Source of the DNA: Branchiostoma floridae
Lineage: Eukaryota > Chordata > Leptocardii > Amphioxiformes > Branchiostomatidae
NCBI RefSeq assembly: GCF_000003815.2
Contig: NC_049979.1
Span: 12,190,766-12,254,765 of the forward strand
Direction of reading: 5' to 3'
Length of the DNA: 64,000 nucleotides
Each line of letters opens with the position of its first letter. Position 1 is the stretch's first letter. Below the pieces are notes generated by a model. The model had not been told where the DNA came from. It was given only the letters and a program-made list of their open reading frames with translations, and ran no database searches. This document shows, piece after piece, positions 25,201 to 38,700 of the stretch. Both the position numbers and the translations under genes were made by a program.

Positions 25201-28200
25201 AGGTTTGTTGGCGGGAACGAGCGCCTGCTGGAGCTGAGGACTCAGGTGCTGACAGCCATCCACCAGGGCGAGTACGAGGCGGCCCGGGTCTACACAGGGC
25301 AGCTGCTACACACGCTGCAGGTAAGGTGCAAGCCGGTAGAACGTAGTCGGTAGCCGGTAGGCTTCGCGAATCGCTAGTGGAGTCGGCCCGCCAGAGGAGT
25401 CAGTACGCGACTCACGGACTCCTCTGGCCGACCGACTCCCATAGCAGGTGTTAACCACTGAGACATGATGCTGATCCTTACATCTACCTCGGAATGATTC
25501 TCCCGACCCTGGCTTGCCCCCACTAAGCTCCAAGTAGATGTCAGGCTTGTTATTTTATACGGTGTTTTTCTGTACGTTTTTCTGGACGTCACGACAGGAA
25601 GACAACGGTAGCTATAGAAAGCACGCACCTCAACAAAAACTACAAAACAACTCTAGAAAAACGAACAGAACGCTCAAAACAAACCCGACTACTATATCTG
25701 CTTGGACTTGTTGGAGATCAGTGTTGGAGGCAAGCTAGGGGTCACAGGATGAGTAATATTGAAGCAGATGTAAGGATCCGGTCATTCCCGGTGTTTGGCA
25801 GCGGTATTGTCTTTTTTAGGGGTTCGCTAAAGCTACTAATGAATGTTACAAAAACATGCCTAAAACACCGAGAATGAGTACGTACTCGAGTAGCCTCCTT
25901 AAGCCTACGTCACATTTCCAAACCGGGGCCCGGCCGGGCAGCGTTCAGGAACGAAAAGTATGATATGAAAAAAAAAAAAACCAAAAACACAAGATGTAAG
26001 GAGCATAGTCGTGACTCCTGGGCATCATTTGTGTATATTCTTACTAAGCATTTCTATTTTTCATTTTCACCTACTGTCCGGCCGGGCCCAGTTTGGAAAT
26101 GTGATGGATGCCTTAGCAGGCTAAGGCTTAGGTCACATTTGAAAAAAGGGGCCCGGCCGGGCAGCTTTCGGGAGCGACAAAAATGATATGAAAGACATCA
26201 AAATATACAAAATGTCATGATAAGATGCAAGGGCATAATTTGTGTATTTTTCTAGGTATACATTTTGATTTTTCGTTTCTTAAAACATCCCGGCCGGCCC
26301 CGGCTTGGAAATGTGACCCAGGACTAAAGGACGAGCCGGGCCCTTACGAGTACATCTGTTTTGAGATTAACATAAGCTGGGTGTCGGGATGAAAAATCAT
26401 AATGTTTTCTTACGGCCCTGTTTCTTGAAACCTGTTGATTTTGTAAACACATCGCAGGATTTCTATTCCCACTCGAACTGGGTTGAGATGGGCCACACGG
26501 AGCCGAACGCGGGGCTGGCTGTCCCCGGGGCGGACATCGGAAAGGTCGCCGGCCCTGACACGCCCACCTGCGAGGACTGCAGCAAGACTCTGGGCTTCCT
26601 CTGGTACCGTAGATCTTCTGTTTGTGTACCTCAGAAGAATTAGATTTTACATGCTTATATATCTGATAATTGAGTTAGTTAGTTTCTTTATCGTTGCCTG
26701 CCTCGTCTGTTTAGTGTAATTCTAGGCGAGTTAACATGCTTGTACATCTGGCAATTGAGTGAGTGATACCTGCAGTAGCAAAATTCTTGTACTGTATCTA
26801 AAATCTATTTGTGTTTTTTTTTGTTCACTCACGCGCCCGTGTTTCATTTGTCTTTTTTCACTCACGCGCCCGTATTTCTTTCTTTTTCTTTCACTGTATA
26901 TTTAACTACTTCCTCTTACTATTTCCCTTCCTGTTTTCTTTCCTTACCATTTTAGCTCTTTTGTATAAATGATAAATGAAAGTTACTTGACTTCTGTTCC
27001 CGCGCCTTTTCCATGTATGATAAAGTTATGTTAAACTCGACAAACCGATCAGAAGTGACGGCATACCTGTTGTTGCTCAGGTACAAGTGTGAGGACAACA
27101 TCCGCCCCGATGTGAACCAGCAGGGGTTACTGACCAGCGGCTACTCCAGTAACCAGAGGGACCTGGACGGAAACCCCGTGCCGAAACCTGAAGGAGGTTA
27201 GCACACTTTGTCTTACAAACCTGTCAATCGTTGTCATTACACTGGTAAATCAATTCAGCAGAGGTTTCTTAGTTACACAATCGGCAACTCCTCTGCTACA
27301 TGTACCTTTATCAGGGCAATATGAACATTCTTCCTGTCAAACCTGTACTAGTAACCATCTGTATATATGGATCACCTGGCCATAGTGATCACTCTGATGG
27401 TCACCTACACTTCTTTGAATTTCCAGTTGACTGTCTATAGTGGCCACCTGTCTTGAGTAGTCACATTTGACAGGTTTGACTGTACATAGTGTAATACATG
27501 TATGACGAAGGACTAGTAACGCAGTTTATGACAAATGCATATTGTAAAATCAGCTCTATAAATAATGGGAAATGGGCTAGGCTGTAAAAAGACAGCACGG
27601 AGAAATAAAACCATACCAGTACAACTGCTTGGTAATTAATTTATCAATGAACCCTAGCTATTGACATGGGGTTGCTATTTCTATATCGAAATAAATCTAT
27701 ACTGTTCATTGATCTCCAAGCAGACGTTTGTCCCTCCCAACATTTGCTTGGAGATTTACCTTCACTCCCCTACATTACAGTAGGGAAGTGCAGTCACGGA
27801 GGACACTTTGATGGGTCCAAGGACGTGCCGGCTGTGGGCGGCATCAACAAGGACACGAAATGGTCGCTCTTCTCTCCGCACAGCGACCTTCACAACCAAG
27901 CCGCACAGTTGGCAGTCAAGGTCAGAAAGTCTTACAATATTCTTCACTGGCTAGGCATGATGTTTTTCCATGTAATTTGACTGGTCATTAACCCCAGGAA
28001 AATACAGGTATTGTTTGGGGTCTGTCTGTCTGTATATTTCATGCATAATTTGAGGTCTTGATGGATTGTTGTGATATTTGGTATCTGGGTAGGTTTGGGG
28101 AAGATTAAGGACTCAAGGTCAATTTTGGACCTCCCACAGGCTTTCCTTGCCAGTGCATCAGAAAGTCATGTTTTTGTTTTTGTTTTGTTCTGGTTTAAGG

Positions 28201-31200
28201 GTTTTTCATTTCTAGCAGTTAATCAAGTTGGGTGGCTTTAATCTTGCAACAAACATATTACTAAGTTCAAACAGATAAACTCACAGCAGACAAAGCTATC
28301 TTCATAAGCAACTTATTGATTAATAAACATTTCAACGTAATGTAAGAAAAGAACAAAGCGTGAGGTAAAAAAAATACAAGGTGAGAGTTGTAAACATCAT
28401 CCTATCTCTATCTCTTCCTTTTAACTGACAAACGTAGTCCAGAAGTTGTCTTTCAATACACCTCAATAAAATTCTCAAATAGAGGGTTATTCCTATATAT
28501 TAATATACTAGAAAAACACTTAGTGAGACTAAATACATGCTAGCTAAAAAGGTGCAATTTGTATTAACATTTGAACAAATAAATATAAAACAAGAGCATA
28601 GAAAATGTTATTGGTATAAAGGGGTCAGGGGCTTAAAACTGCTCTTGACTGTACCTCCCACTCTTTTTTATCTGAATAGGAAACTTTCTATAGTGTCACA
28701 GTCTTGACATTAGTCTGTAGAAAGGCAAAGCAAACCAGGTATACACAATGATCATTTACTGGCATCTGCACGGAAGAGTTGCCATGTCTGGCTTCTCTAT
28801 AAATAGAGACATACGGTACCTCAGAATTTTGATAATCAGGTCTCTCACATGTCAAGACATCTGGAGTAATACGTTTCACATCTTGTAAAGAAGATGGTTC
28901 AAACTTCAAAGAAGTACCCTTTAATACCTGAATGGTTATAAAACTTTTAAAAGGAATCACTTTGATACTCAGCTGCTACAATGAATGATGGCTTTTTCCA
29001 ACATACCACTTTCACAAGTTATGATTGTATTGTGTTCAACATTGCTTTTGCACAAGTTTTAAACTAAATTAACATCATCAGATGTCAACAAACTATCATA
29101 TCAATGATACTACTGATTACCAGAGGACTGTAGCCTGACTTGTGGTATTCTAGTGTGTGCTGCCTTCACTATAGTGACACATGCATGGCCATATAGGGCC
29201 TCATGCATTTGTCCCACAGGCTTGAGTGTCATGGCTTCTGGATCATGGCACAAAACCTGGCCATCTGGGGAGCGTCCGAACAGTCCAGAGCCAAGGCCAC
29301 CATAGATGTAAACTTTCCCGTTACTGACAGTCATTCCACATCTGGGTAGAAGATAACCTGTGATGGCTACAACACTCCAGCAACCCCCGTTTTCACCAGG
29401 GCTGTAAGAGAACAACTTGTTGGGTAGCCCAGCCACATAGATGGCCCCATTGAGAACTGCAGTAGTGATGTCAGCAGCTCTTTCAGGCATGTTGCTCTGC
29501 GGTTCCCACTGGATTTTCCAAGGGCTAAGGCGGTACACTGTAGATGTATCTCTGTTCTCAGCATCTCGTCCACCCATCACATATCGCCCATTCCTCGTTA
29601 AAGGGGCAAATTGCTGTCGCACATAAGCAGCGGGCCACAGTTTTCTTTAAAGACACAATGACTACGTATTTTGCCCTTTTCCGTTACAAGTACATGATTG
29701 TAATATGCTAAGCAATGTTTTCCCACCATTGTTAGTTGCCTTTTGGTCGTCCGGGGTAAGGTTTTGCTTAGAAACACGCTAAAAACACGTGTCGGAAATG
29801 CTATAAAGGTGAATATCGTGGCATTCTGATAATGAAAAGACGTTAGTTCTTTAAATTTTCAGTCATAATTTACATCAACCACTTAGGCCGGCTTGTCACG
29901 TGTTGATGAACTTGTCCAGCAGACGACCTTTTTACGTCAGATGCCGTTTTATTCTTGTCGCCAACTTTTGTATAATTTACGTTACCGAACTTCTGTTGGG
30001 TGTAATTCGCTTACGAAAAGACATTTTCCGATAATTTTTTCACTGTTTTATCTGCTAAACAGTGGTGTTGCGTAACAAACAAATGACAGAACACATAAAA
30101 CACGAATGTTGGAAACATGACTATAACCGCCAATCTCAGGCCGTTTGTCACTTTTTTGATATAATTTACGTTACCATAATAAGTCCCTTAGAATTATAGA
30201 AAGATCATTACTTAGGTACTCATAGGAAAGAATGCTCCCAGATAAGTAATTGCCTGCAGAGTTAATCTTTCCAGAGCTGTTTGTTAAAATTTTATTTATC
30301 ATTAAAAGCATAAATATAATTTACGTTACCATATAATTTACGTTACCATTTTTTTTCTTCAACATGTCATCGGATGTTCAGCAAGAGCACATCAACCAAA
30401 GACGTATTATCTGCTGTAATGTTACTGTAGGTGGGCTTGGCTTGCCATAGAGTCACAATGCAGTCTGTTTATATGTTCCTGTTTCAGTGAATTTTACGAT
30501 GCTGGGACTTTTCATTTCTCATAGGAATGTAGAAATACGAGGGGCGAGTAAGAACAGAAAGAAACAACACCCCGACTCCCGGGATTCGAACCCGCGCCGA
30601 ACCCGGGCAGCCGGATCACAAATCGAACGTGCAAACCGTTCGGCCAAAAGGCTTAAGCCATTAGGCGTCTTCGGTTTAGCAGTCCTTGAACACCACTGTT
30701 ACACTACTCCCCCTTTTCTTTTCAAGATTCGTCCTCGAATCTCCGAGATCGACATCCCTGTGTGGCACATACTAGCCTGTTACTCACAGGGCCGGCGTGG
30801 GAACCATTGTAGAAATTCAGAGGGGCGAGTAAGAACAGAAATAAACAACATCCCGACTCGATCCCGGGATTCGAACCCGCGCCGAACTCGGGCAGCCGGA
30901 TCACAAATCCAACGTGCTAACCACAACACCAAAAGCTCAAGAGCTGTTGGCGTGGTCAGTTTGGCAGCGCTAGAACCCCACTACAGGAACGATGTTCAAA
31001 TGATAAACCTGACATGCACCAACTTGGAAAGATGCGGGTGTTTATATTGATATCTGATGCTTCAATAATCAACATTACACGGAATGTATAGTACCAAGTT
31101 GAATAAATGTATATTGGGTTGGACTGAACCAAAATAAACCCCTGTTGTCAAAGTAGACTCGTCATTTTCGCGCGCTTTTTGAAGATCACACGACTGGAAT

Positions 31201-34200
31201 GACAGAAATTCATGCTCAACACTGACTGATGAAGTAAGGTACGTTTCAAGCATGTTTGTCTTAAATAGCAACAGAGATTATGATCAGCTAATTATGAAGG
31301 TCAATGTAGTCAAGATTCGTGTCACAGAAATATTTCTCGTTTTACACAGTGGACCCCTTTATATAAACGTACAGACGGCGGTAAATCAGCGACACTATTT
31401 ACGCTAGCGCCACGTTATCTACATTGAGGACTTGTCATTGAGTTATAAGCTCCATGATCAAAAGCATATGGGCTGCAGAAGTTAATAGCTAACTTAAGTT
31501 AAGACTTCACTATCATTAGATGTTCCGAAGTTTTCACCATTGCTTGTTTAGGTTGGAAATCTTCTTAATTAGAAGCAAACTACTCTTTCAACCAGTCGTG
31601 ACTGCACAGAATTGATGCACAGAATTGTTTTACATGGACAGACACATGGTTCAAGGCAGAAAGCTATTTGTGAAACCAATCCCACTCTATAAAGTCAAGA
31701 TCTATATAACGTCAGGCGTGTCATGTAATCATGTGGCATTAGTATAAAGGGACAGGCTGCCAGGATAACTGTAGAACAGAATGCCTTTACACATGCTCTT
31801 TTACTATTACTCTNNNNNNNNNNNNNNNNNNNNNNNNNNNNNNNNNNNNNNNNNNNNNNNNNNNNNNNNNNNNNNNNNNNNNNNNNNNNNNNNNNNNNNN
31901 NNNNNNNNNNNNNNNNNNNNNNNNNNNNNNNNNNNNNNNNNNNNNNNNNNNNNNNNNNNNCAGGCGTTATGACACCATGTACACCGAGGAACAGGTGGGT
32001 CATTAACGTTATTATCATATAGCCTTCCGAAACTTTCAAACTCCGGTATGACGCATAGATCTCTTGGTACTCTACGTGTGAATTCCTTTATCGAATTTCT
32101 GAAAATTCACATTTGTTCTTTGGTACGTGCATATGTAAGGAGATTACACACTGCATTTTGAAACCAAAAATTTCCACAGAAAATATCCGAAACATTGCGG
32201 GCTTTTTAGAACGAACAAAACTCATTATCAATGTTAGAAGGAGCCATCCCCCTTACAGTCTGTACTTATTCCCTCTGCTCTGGTATTTGTTTCGCTCCTT
32301 TTTATTGGTCAATGCCTGCATATATCTTACTTTCTTGTGTGTATCGCTATTTTTGATTGGTCAAAATGAATCGCACCGGTGTCGATTCATTCTGACCAAT
32401 CAGAGGAGCGAAACCCACCTGCCTGGCCTGGATCTTTGTGTTACGGCGTCATAACCAACGTGGAACGGGGCCTTCTGATTGGTCCGCGGCGCCTGGCTAT
32501 ATGATAATGTTGTTTATAGCCTTGCTCATCACCAAAAGCCTTGTTATACACATATTACACAGTTCTTTCTGCCGGTATTATTAAACCACACGATAGAAGG
32601 TGTATGGATGGACATTTTGTTAGGTAGCACATTCATTCTATATTGATGTGACATTGTGTTTGTTCCACGAACAAAGATTGTCCTGACATTAAAAAATGTT
32701 TTATAAGAAGTGCGATAACTGTTGTTTAGTTTGTTGTCTTTCCAATATCGAAAGCTTGTGCTAGAAAGGCCCAGTCCATCTGGTGCATGTTGCCATCGCA
32801 TCATGTCCTGCTATTCCCAAAGACTTAATCAAAGGACGCGAGGACGAAGCGGTTCTGACCTAGAGCGTGTGATTGCGTGAATCCTTTGTTACGTAGCATG
32901 TATTCAAATAGACCCCGCCAAGATAGAGACCTTGCATATCTTGGGTGTCTTTCCGCAGAGTCCGGGTGGGTACAGGACGAACAAGATTATACGGGTATTC
33001 CGGATAACAAAAATACACTTTTTTGCTACTCTGAGTTAGCAACATGAAGATAAGAGGTCCAGCATTATAGACGAACATGACCTGATCAGTTCAAATAGAG
33101 CCAGTATGTACACTATTCGGCTTTCCTCCAAATGTTAGAGATTCTGTAATTTACGTTACCACAGTTCATTGGCATTTACCTGTAGAATAGATATCGCCTG
33201 CTTCCAACCATTTTCATAAATATATTCTATCGCTCTTTTCCCATCCTACAGGGTGAAAATTAAGGAGTATTAAACGGTTTGTCTTCATATCAGAAAAAAA
33301 TATATCATTTATTTACTTTTATACAAATGTAGCAAACTTAATAGCTAGTAAATTTGATGATTATTCCGAAACAAATGACACGGCGGTTAAATATTTCTCA
33401 TTGGCGTGCAATTTGAAGGTTTTGGGTTGGAAAATTCGCTAATTTGGCTGTTGTTAATCCACTATTACTTGCTGGAACATTTCTCTGTGTAGTAATATGC
33501 TCTTTATTACGAAATTGTTGGAAAGATGACATGGCCTACTAAAAATCAAATATCTCCAAAATTAAGCGTGTTAGCACCAGACAAAAATAGCAAAAGATAG
33601 TCGATATAAGTGGTAACAAGTTCATACCAGCAGGTAAGCGTTTTGGACAACTTTATTTTTTACAATTTTTTACCTCCAATTTTCCCAGTTAATGAGGAAT
33701 GGGCGATATATGCTGCCATTTACCACTGCAACAGCATGCTTGTACCTTGGCTGAGGGAGTGGAACACATTCAGTCCACTTGTTCTGGCAACGGTCATACA
33801 CTTCTACAGCAGCCAAAACAGACTTTAGGCCACTTGCATTCACACGGTCGTCTAGGCCACCAATTGCATACACTTTATCATGTACCACTGCCAGCTTGTG
33901 ATGGTTCCGGGGAACATTCAATGGAGCAAGTTGGGACCAGAGATTGAGTTCCAGCTGGTATAGCCACACTTCCCTGTTGGAACTATCACCAGCACACACA
34001 AAGATGTCATTAGAGCCTAGTACAGCCACAGCAAATCCCCGGTCATAGCTATGCTTCATTTTGGTGATAGGAACCCAACTTGAGCTGCAAGGCATCATAA
34101 GATAGTTTGAGAACTCCACACTGTCTTGCCCCTGCCCTAAGATCCCTCCAACAACAACTACTGCCTCCTTCAGATCACGCGGACGAGTGCGAGGTGACTG

Positions 34201-35671
34201 AACATTCTCTGGGAACAGCTGGTACTTGAGTGTTTCTGCCACGATGTCCGGGCAAGACTTGCGCACAGCCTCATTGCTCTGTACATTGTCCAAGAAGTAC
34301 ATCTTGTCCATGAGGGGGAACCTGACCAGTTCCATCAGCTCTCTCATCTCCTTCTGCCGTTTACTGGTGTTGTGATTGATCCAAGTCATCACAGCCATGT
34401 ACACAGTTTCTTCCTGTGCATTCAGGTCATCTGATGAGATGATTGTGATGAGTTCGTCTTTTGTCAGGTTAAGAAACTCCTGCCTTTTGCTGATTGCCGT
34501 GAACTCTTTCATTACACACGACAAAGCCTTCTCATACAGCTCTGGGGATAGCATACTGCCCATGCACATCATTTCCAAACAGTTTTTGACACTCAAGTGC
34601 TCAGATATGAACTTTGCACATGCATCAAACACGGGGTGGATCTGAAAGAAGTTGGCCGCTTCCAGCAGGTTCACAGCATTGCCTTCTGTGATGGTGACTT
34701 TTGATGTGTACGCATAGTCAACAATAAGCTGCAGTGTATTCGGGCCAACTCCATTGATGTCCACCTTATGTGCCTTGCTTTCACGATGACCATAACAGAA
34801 CATTCCTTGAAAGTATCCACTGCAAGCAGAAAGGACAGGCCTGTGGCAGGGAATCTCTTTTCCAGAAACACACAGCACGACGTCAACCAGTAGACTCTCC
34901 GACCGTAGATCCTGCAGGCCATAGAGGAGGGAGGCTGCGTGTTGATTGTGGCAGAAGTCAAACGATGCTTGTGATGTCTGCCCTGTTGCCATTGTGCCCT
35001 GGATCCTGCAATATCATAAAAATTTCACCAGTGTAAATTCAGGTGACTAGATCATTCACAAGAGCACTTTCTGTATACCTGATATTGTGCAAACTTTAGG
35101 TTCTTTTTCTGTACAGCATCTAACATTGCATTCTACATTCTATGTTATTGCCTGGGTACCATCTGATTACTACTGGAACTCCTTAGACAGAGTAACAATA
35201 ACCAAGGACGTTATTTCATATGCAACAACAAGGTAATTAGGAGCTCAAGACAATCTTGAGAAGGTCTCTAGAACAATGTTCTAAATATGTGGCTATATCA
35301 TGGCACCTGGTATGGTGGAATTTGTATTGTTGATGTTAATGCGGCCGTTACAATTACTTTCTGTGGAAAACAGAATTTTTACATCCTCTTCTGATGTATG
35401 GATGTGCATGTAACGTTATAATAAAAACAAGTGACCGTAGGTAACATAGTCTGTGACGTCGGTTTGGTATTTTGTTGGTTGTTATGTTCTTTTTGCTTGT
35501 TGTTTGCTTATATTCTTGATGTATTTAATCATGGTGTTAAATAGATGGTATATGTAATTTTGCTTGTGATGTCTGTGTATGAAGCAGGTTGACTGAAAGC
35601 TATGTTGTTTGGCGATCCTCTTTACTGAGGTTGACCATGATGCACGTAGCTTTCTTTTGGGGCAGGTGATG

Positions 35672-35709
<38 letters not shown>

Positions 35710-38700
35710 GGTTTACTGATATCCAGTTGTGATTCTTCATTAAACATCCGGTGTCAGGTGCACACAATGAGCAATGCTGACACCACATTTCCTGTCTCCT
35801 CCAATCTCATTGATGAATCTATGAAACCGCACATCCATGTCCCCATTATAACGAAGAGTGCAAACACTACCTATTGAGCAACGCAAATTGTAAGATGTTG
35901 CGGCAACTTTCCAACGACTTTACACGTTCTAACCATAAAGGCATATGACTACCAACCACGCAAATTATTTTTTACTATAATCTGTGATCCCAACCTCAAT
36001 AATAAAGGCACAATGCCGGAGCAAGGGGAAAACAGCATAGTGCAAGAAAAATCAGTTACGTACCATCAACTGCAGTGCCAGGCATAAAGTAATATTGAAC
36101 AACACGCGGAATTCAGCGTCACACAAAAGACCGAAAAGTCAACTCACAGCCACACTGTAAAGGAGATCGGACAAGAGACTGATGTAGAAGTATATATGAA
36201 GACAGCATTATCATAATAAAGGTTCCAACCATGTTAATTTAAAACGTAAATGGCGATTGGCCTCGCAGCTATTTAGAATTACCGTAAATAGGTGATACTG
36301 TCATATTCAAAGTAGATCGATGTTATAATACATACCATGACCAGCTGGTCGCAGCTGTTGACAACAAGAACAGATCGTCACAGCTGGCCACAGCTGGTCA
36401 CAGATGTTGACAAATTTTGAGCAACTTGTATGAATGGTAAAATAAATATCAAACATATTTCGAGAAAGGTGAACAACGGCCCAGAACCGAAACACACCGC
36501 CAAAACAAACCCACGTGCATCATCGACAACCTCAGTGTACATAGCGGACCTGCCAACCCACATACGATTCAGACAGAGAACATACAGATACCAATACGAC
36601 CGCGCGTAAACGTGATAAAACGACGACGGGAATATGATAATACAGATGAAACGCGCGTAAATTGATGTACATATCACGCATTTGCTTGAACAAGCAGACT
36701 TGGACCAATACATCGTGAAACGTACAATTTCAAGGGGTGATATCTGACATTATTACATCCATAATGAAAGCAACTAGCGCGACAAAAAAACACCGTGCGT
36801 CATCGTCTAACACTGTGCAGAGAACCTGCCAAACCACAAACGTATGCGACAACGGAAACTACAGATACAGGTGCGAACGCGCGTTTGACGACAAGAAAAC
36901 ATGACGCATCTGCTTGCAATATTTCATTATGGCAAGGCTCACACAGAGCGGCTCTGGACCAAAACACCACTAGACGAACAAATTGTAGGGGTGATATATT
37001 TTTTTTATACATCCATAATAAAACCAGCAGCCGCGAAAAAAACCGTGCGTCATCGTCAACCTCATTGCAAAGGACTTGCCAAACAACGTACGTATGCGAC
37101 AACGGGAACATGCAGATAAAGATGCAAACGGGAATTACTTTGACGATCCGATAAAACCACGCATCTGCTTGCTATATTTTATATGGCAAGGCTCAAACAA
37201 AGCGGTCCTGGACCAAAACACCACAGGACAAAGAAATTATAGGGGTGATATTTTTATACATCCATAATAAAACCAGCAGCCGCGAAAAAAAACAACGTGC
37301 ATCATCCTCAACCTCAGTGCAGAGGCCCTGCCAAACAACGTAGGTATGGGACAACGGGAACATGCAAATACAGATGCGAACGCGAATAACTTTTACGATC
37401 AGATAAAACCACGCATCTGCTTGACAATATCCGATTACATCATTACCTACATGCAGAAGATCTGGACCAAAACACCGCAAGAAGAACAAATTGTAGGGGT
37501 GCTATTTTTATAACACCCATAATAAAACCACCTGCCGCAAAAAAAAATCACGTGCATCATCGTCAACCTCAGTACAGAGGACCTGCCAAACCACATAGAA
37601 TTCAGACAATGGGAACATATAGATACAGCTGCGAACGCGCGAAAAACCAGACAAAACTAAAAGTCTGTCGACCAGAGCTAATAATTTGGTGATGACAGTT
37701 TCGGATTACTTTTCCCGCGTGCAAGCTTGGGGAAGAGGACTCTACCAACAGGACTCTACCAACAAACACACATAAGTAATCACAAACACATTTTTAATTT
37801 GACTCACTAATATTAGTATCCCCGTACAATCTTCAACCCTGCAGTAAGCCTACTGTATGTTTATCTACTTATCATCGGAGTTGACGTTAGGAGTTCAACT
37901 CCAGACAGTTAAAAAGCTACGACAAAAATATTGAAAGTTTGAAATCATGCCAGTTACCCCGTCACGGGATGGACTACTCCGCGTAGCAAGGCGGGTTTAT
38001 CTCTCCAGATTTACATACTAAACGATAGTCTGATTAGATTTGTCCGATCAGACGGTGGTCCCTCAATTTAGCCTGGTATCCAGCCGTAATATGCTAGTAC
38101 TGTAGCTCCCGAGTCTCTTCTATCCTCGGTAATTGCGAAGAGCAGCGAAGAGACTCGGGAGCTATTAGTATTATTACGGCTGGATACCAGGCTACCCTCA
38201 AGTCCGTGTGGCCCGGGCCGAAACTTGGACGACAGTGTCTCTGAGCAAAGCTTCCCCCAAAACGAATTTTCAAACAATGTGGATAACTCAAATGTAACAG
38301 TATACTGTCCTCTATCAAACAACACGAGAAACGGTACGACAAGGCCTCTACTCGCGTCAAAACGAGAAACAGATGCTTTGAACAGGCCTTTGGAGCAACC
38401 ATCATGCAAAACAAAACAAAATTTCATAAGCCTTTGGAACGCTCGGTTCTTCTTTCTCATTTTTCAGCTCATAGACTCAACAAAACATGTTGAGATGGTA
38501 ACTCTACAAACATTACAGACTGCCGTTATGACAATAGCTTGTTCTTACCTAAATCTACGGCAGCTCTTGCTTTTAATACCGCCAAAAGAATCGGTTGACA
38601 CCCGAGGGCCCTGCCTCCAGCTTTCCGCCTGGTCTGTCGGAATGGTAGCGTCAGGGACACAAAAAGCGCGGGAAACTTTGGAAAGGTCAAAGGTTGTTTA

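Larger units (their letters stand above)
29585..33705. mobile_element. 4.1-kb DNA transposon with terminal inverted repeats inside the kelch gene
   Basis: The left end, CGCCCATTCCTCGTTAAAGG, matches the reverse complement of the right end, CGCCCATTCCTCATTAACTG; similarity continues for about 30 bp with a few differences. ATAT flanks both sides (29581-29584 and 33706-33709), consistent with a 4-bp target-site duplication that restores the kelch frame exactly. Subterminal copies of ATAATTTACGTTACC occur at 29972, 30161, 30316 and 30333, with a near copy at 33146. No transposase ORF is visible, so it is non-autonomous or degenerate. It carries two tRNA-derived repeats and an N gap. Confidence 0.8.

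Noticed and set aside
29600-29625. Acceptor GTGCGACAG for the kelch second part
   Set aside because: With the GGAG/GTAAAA donor it puts the frame into a TAA; only the ACGAG/G site keeps the frame open.
31961-31993. Exon-like block CAG GCGTTATGACACC ... GGAACAG/GTGGGT next to the N gap
   Set aside because: VWA7 exons 5 and 6 already join in phase (AAQLAVK to ATEEFF) and the block lies inside the transposon.
36795-37489. Several 60-120 residue ORFs on both strands
   Set aside because: They overlie the ~253-bp satellite and repeat one another.
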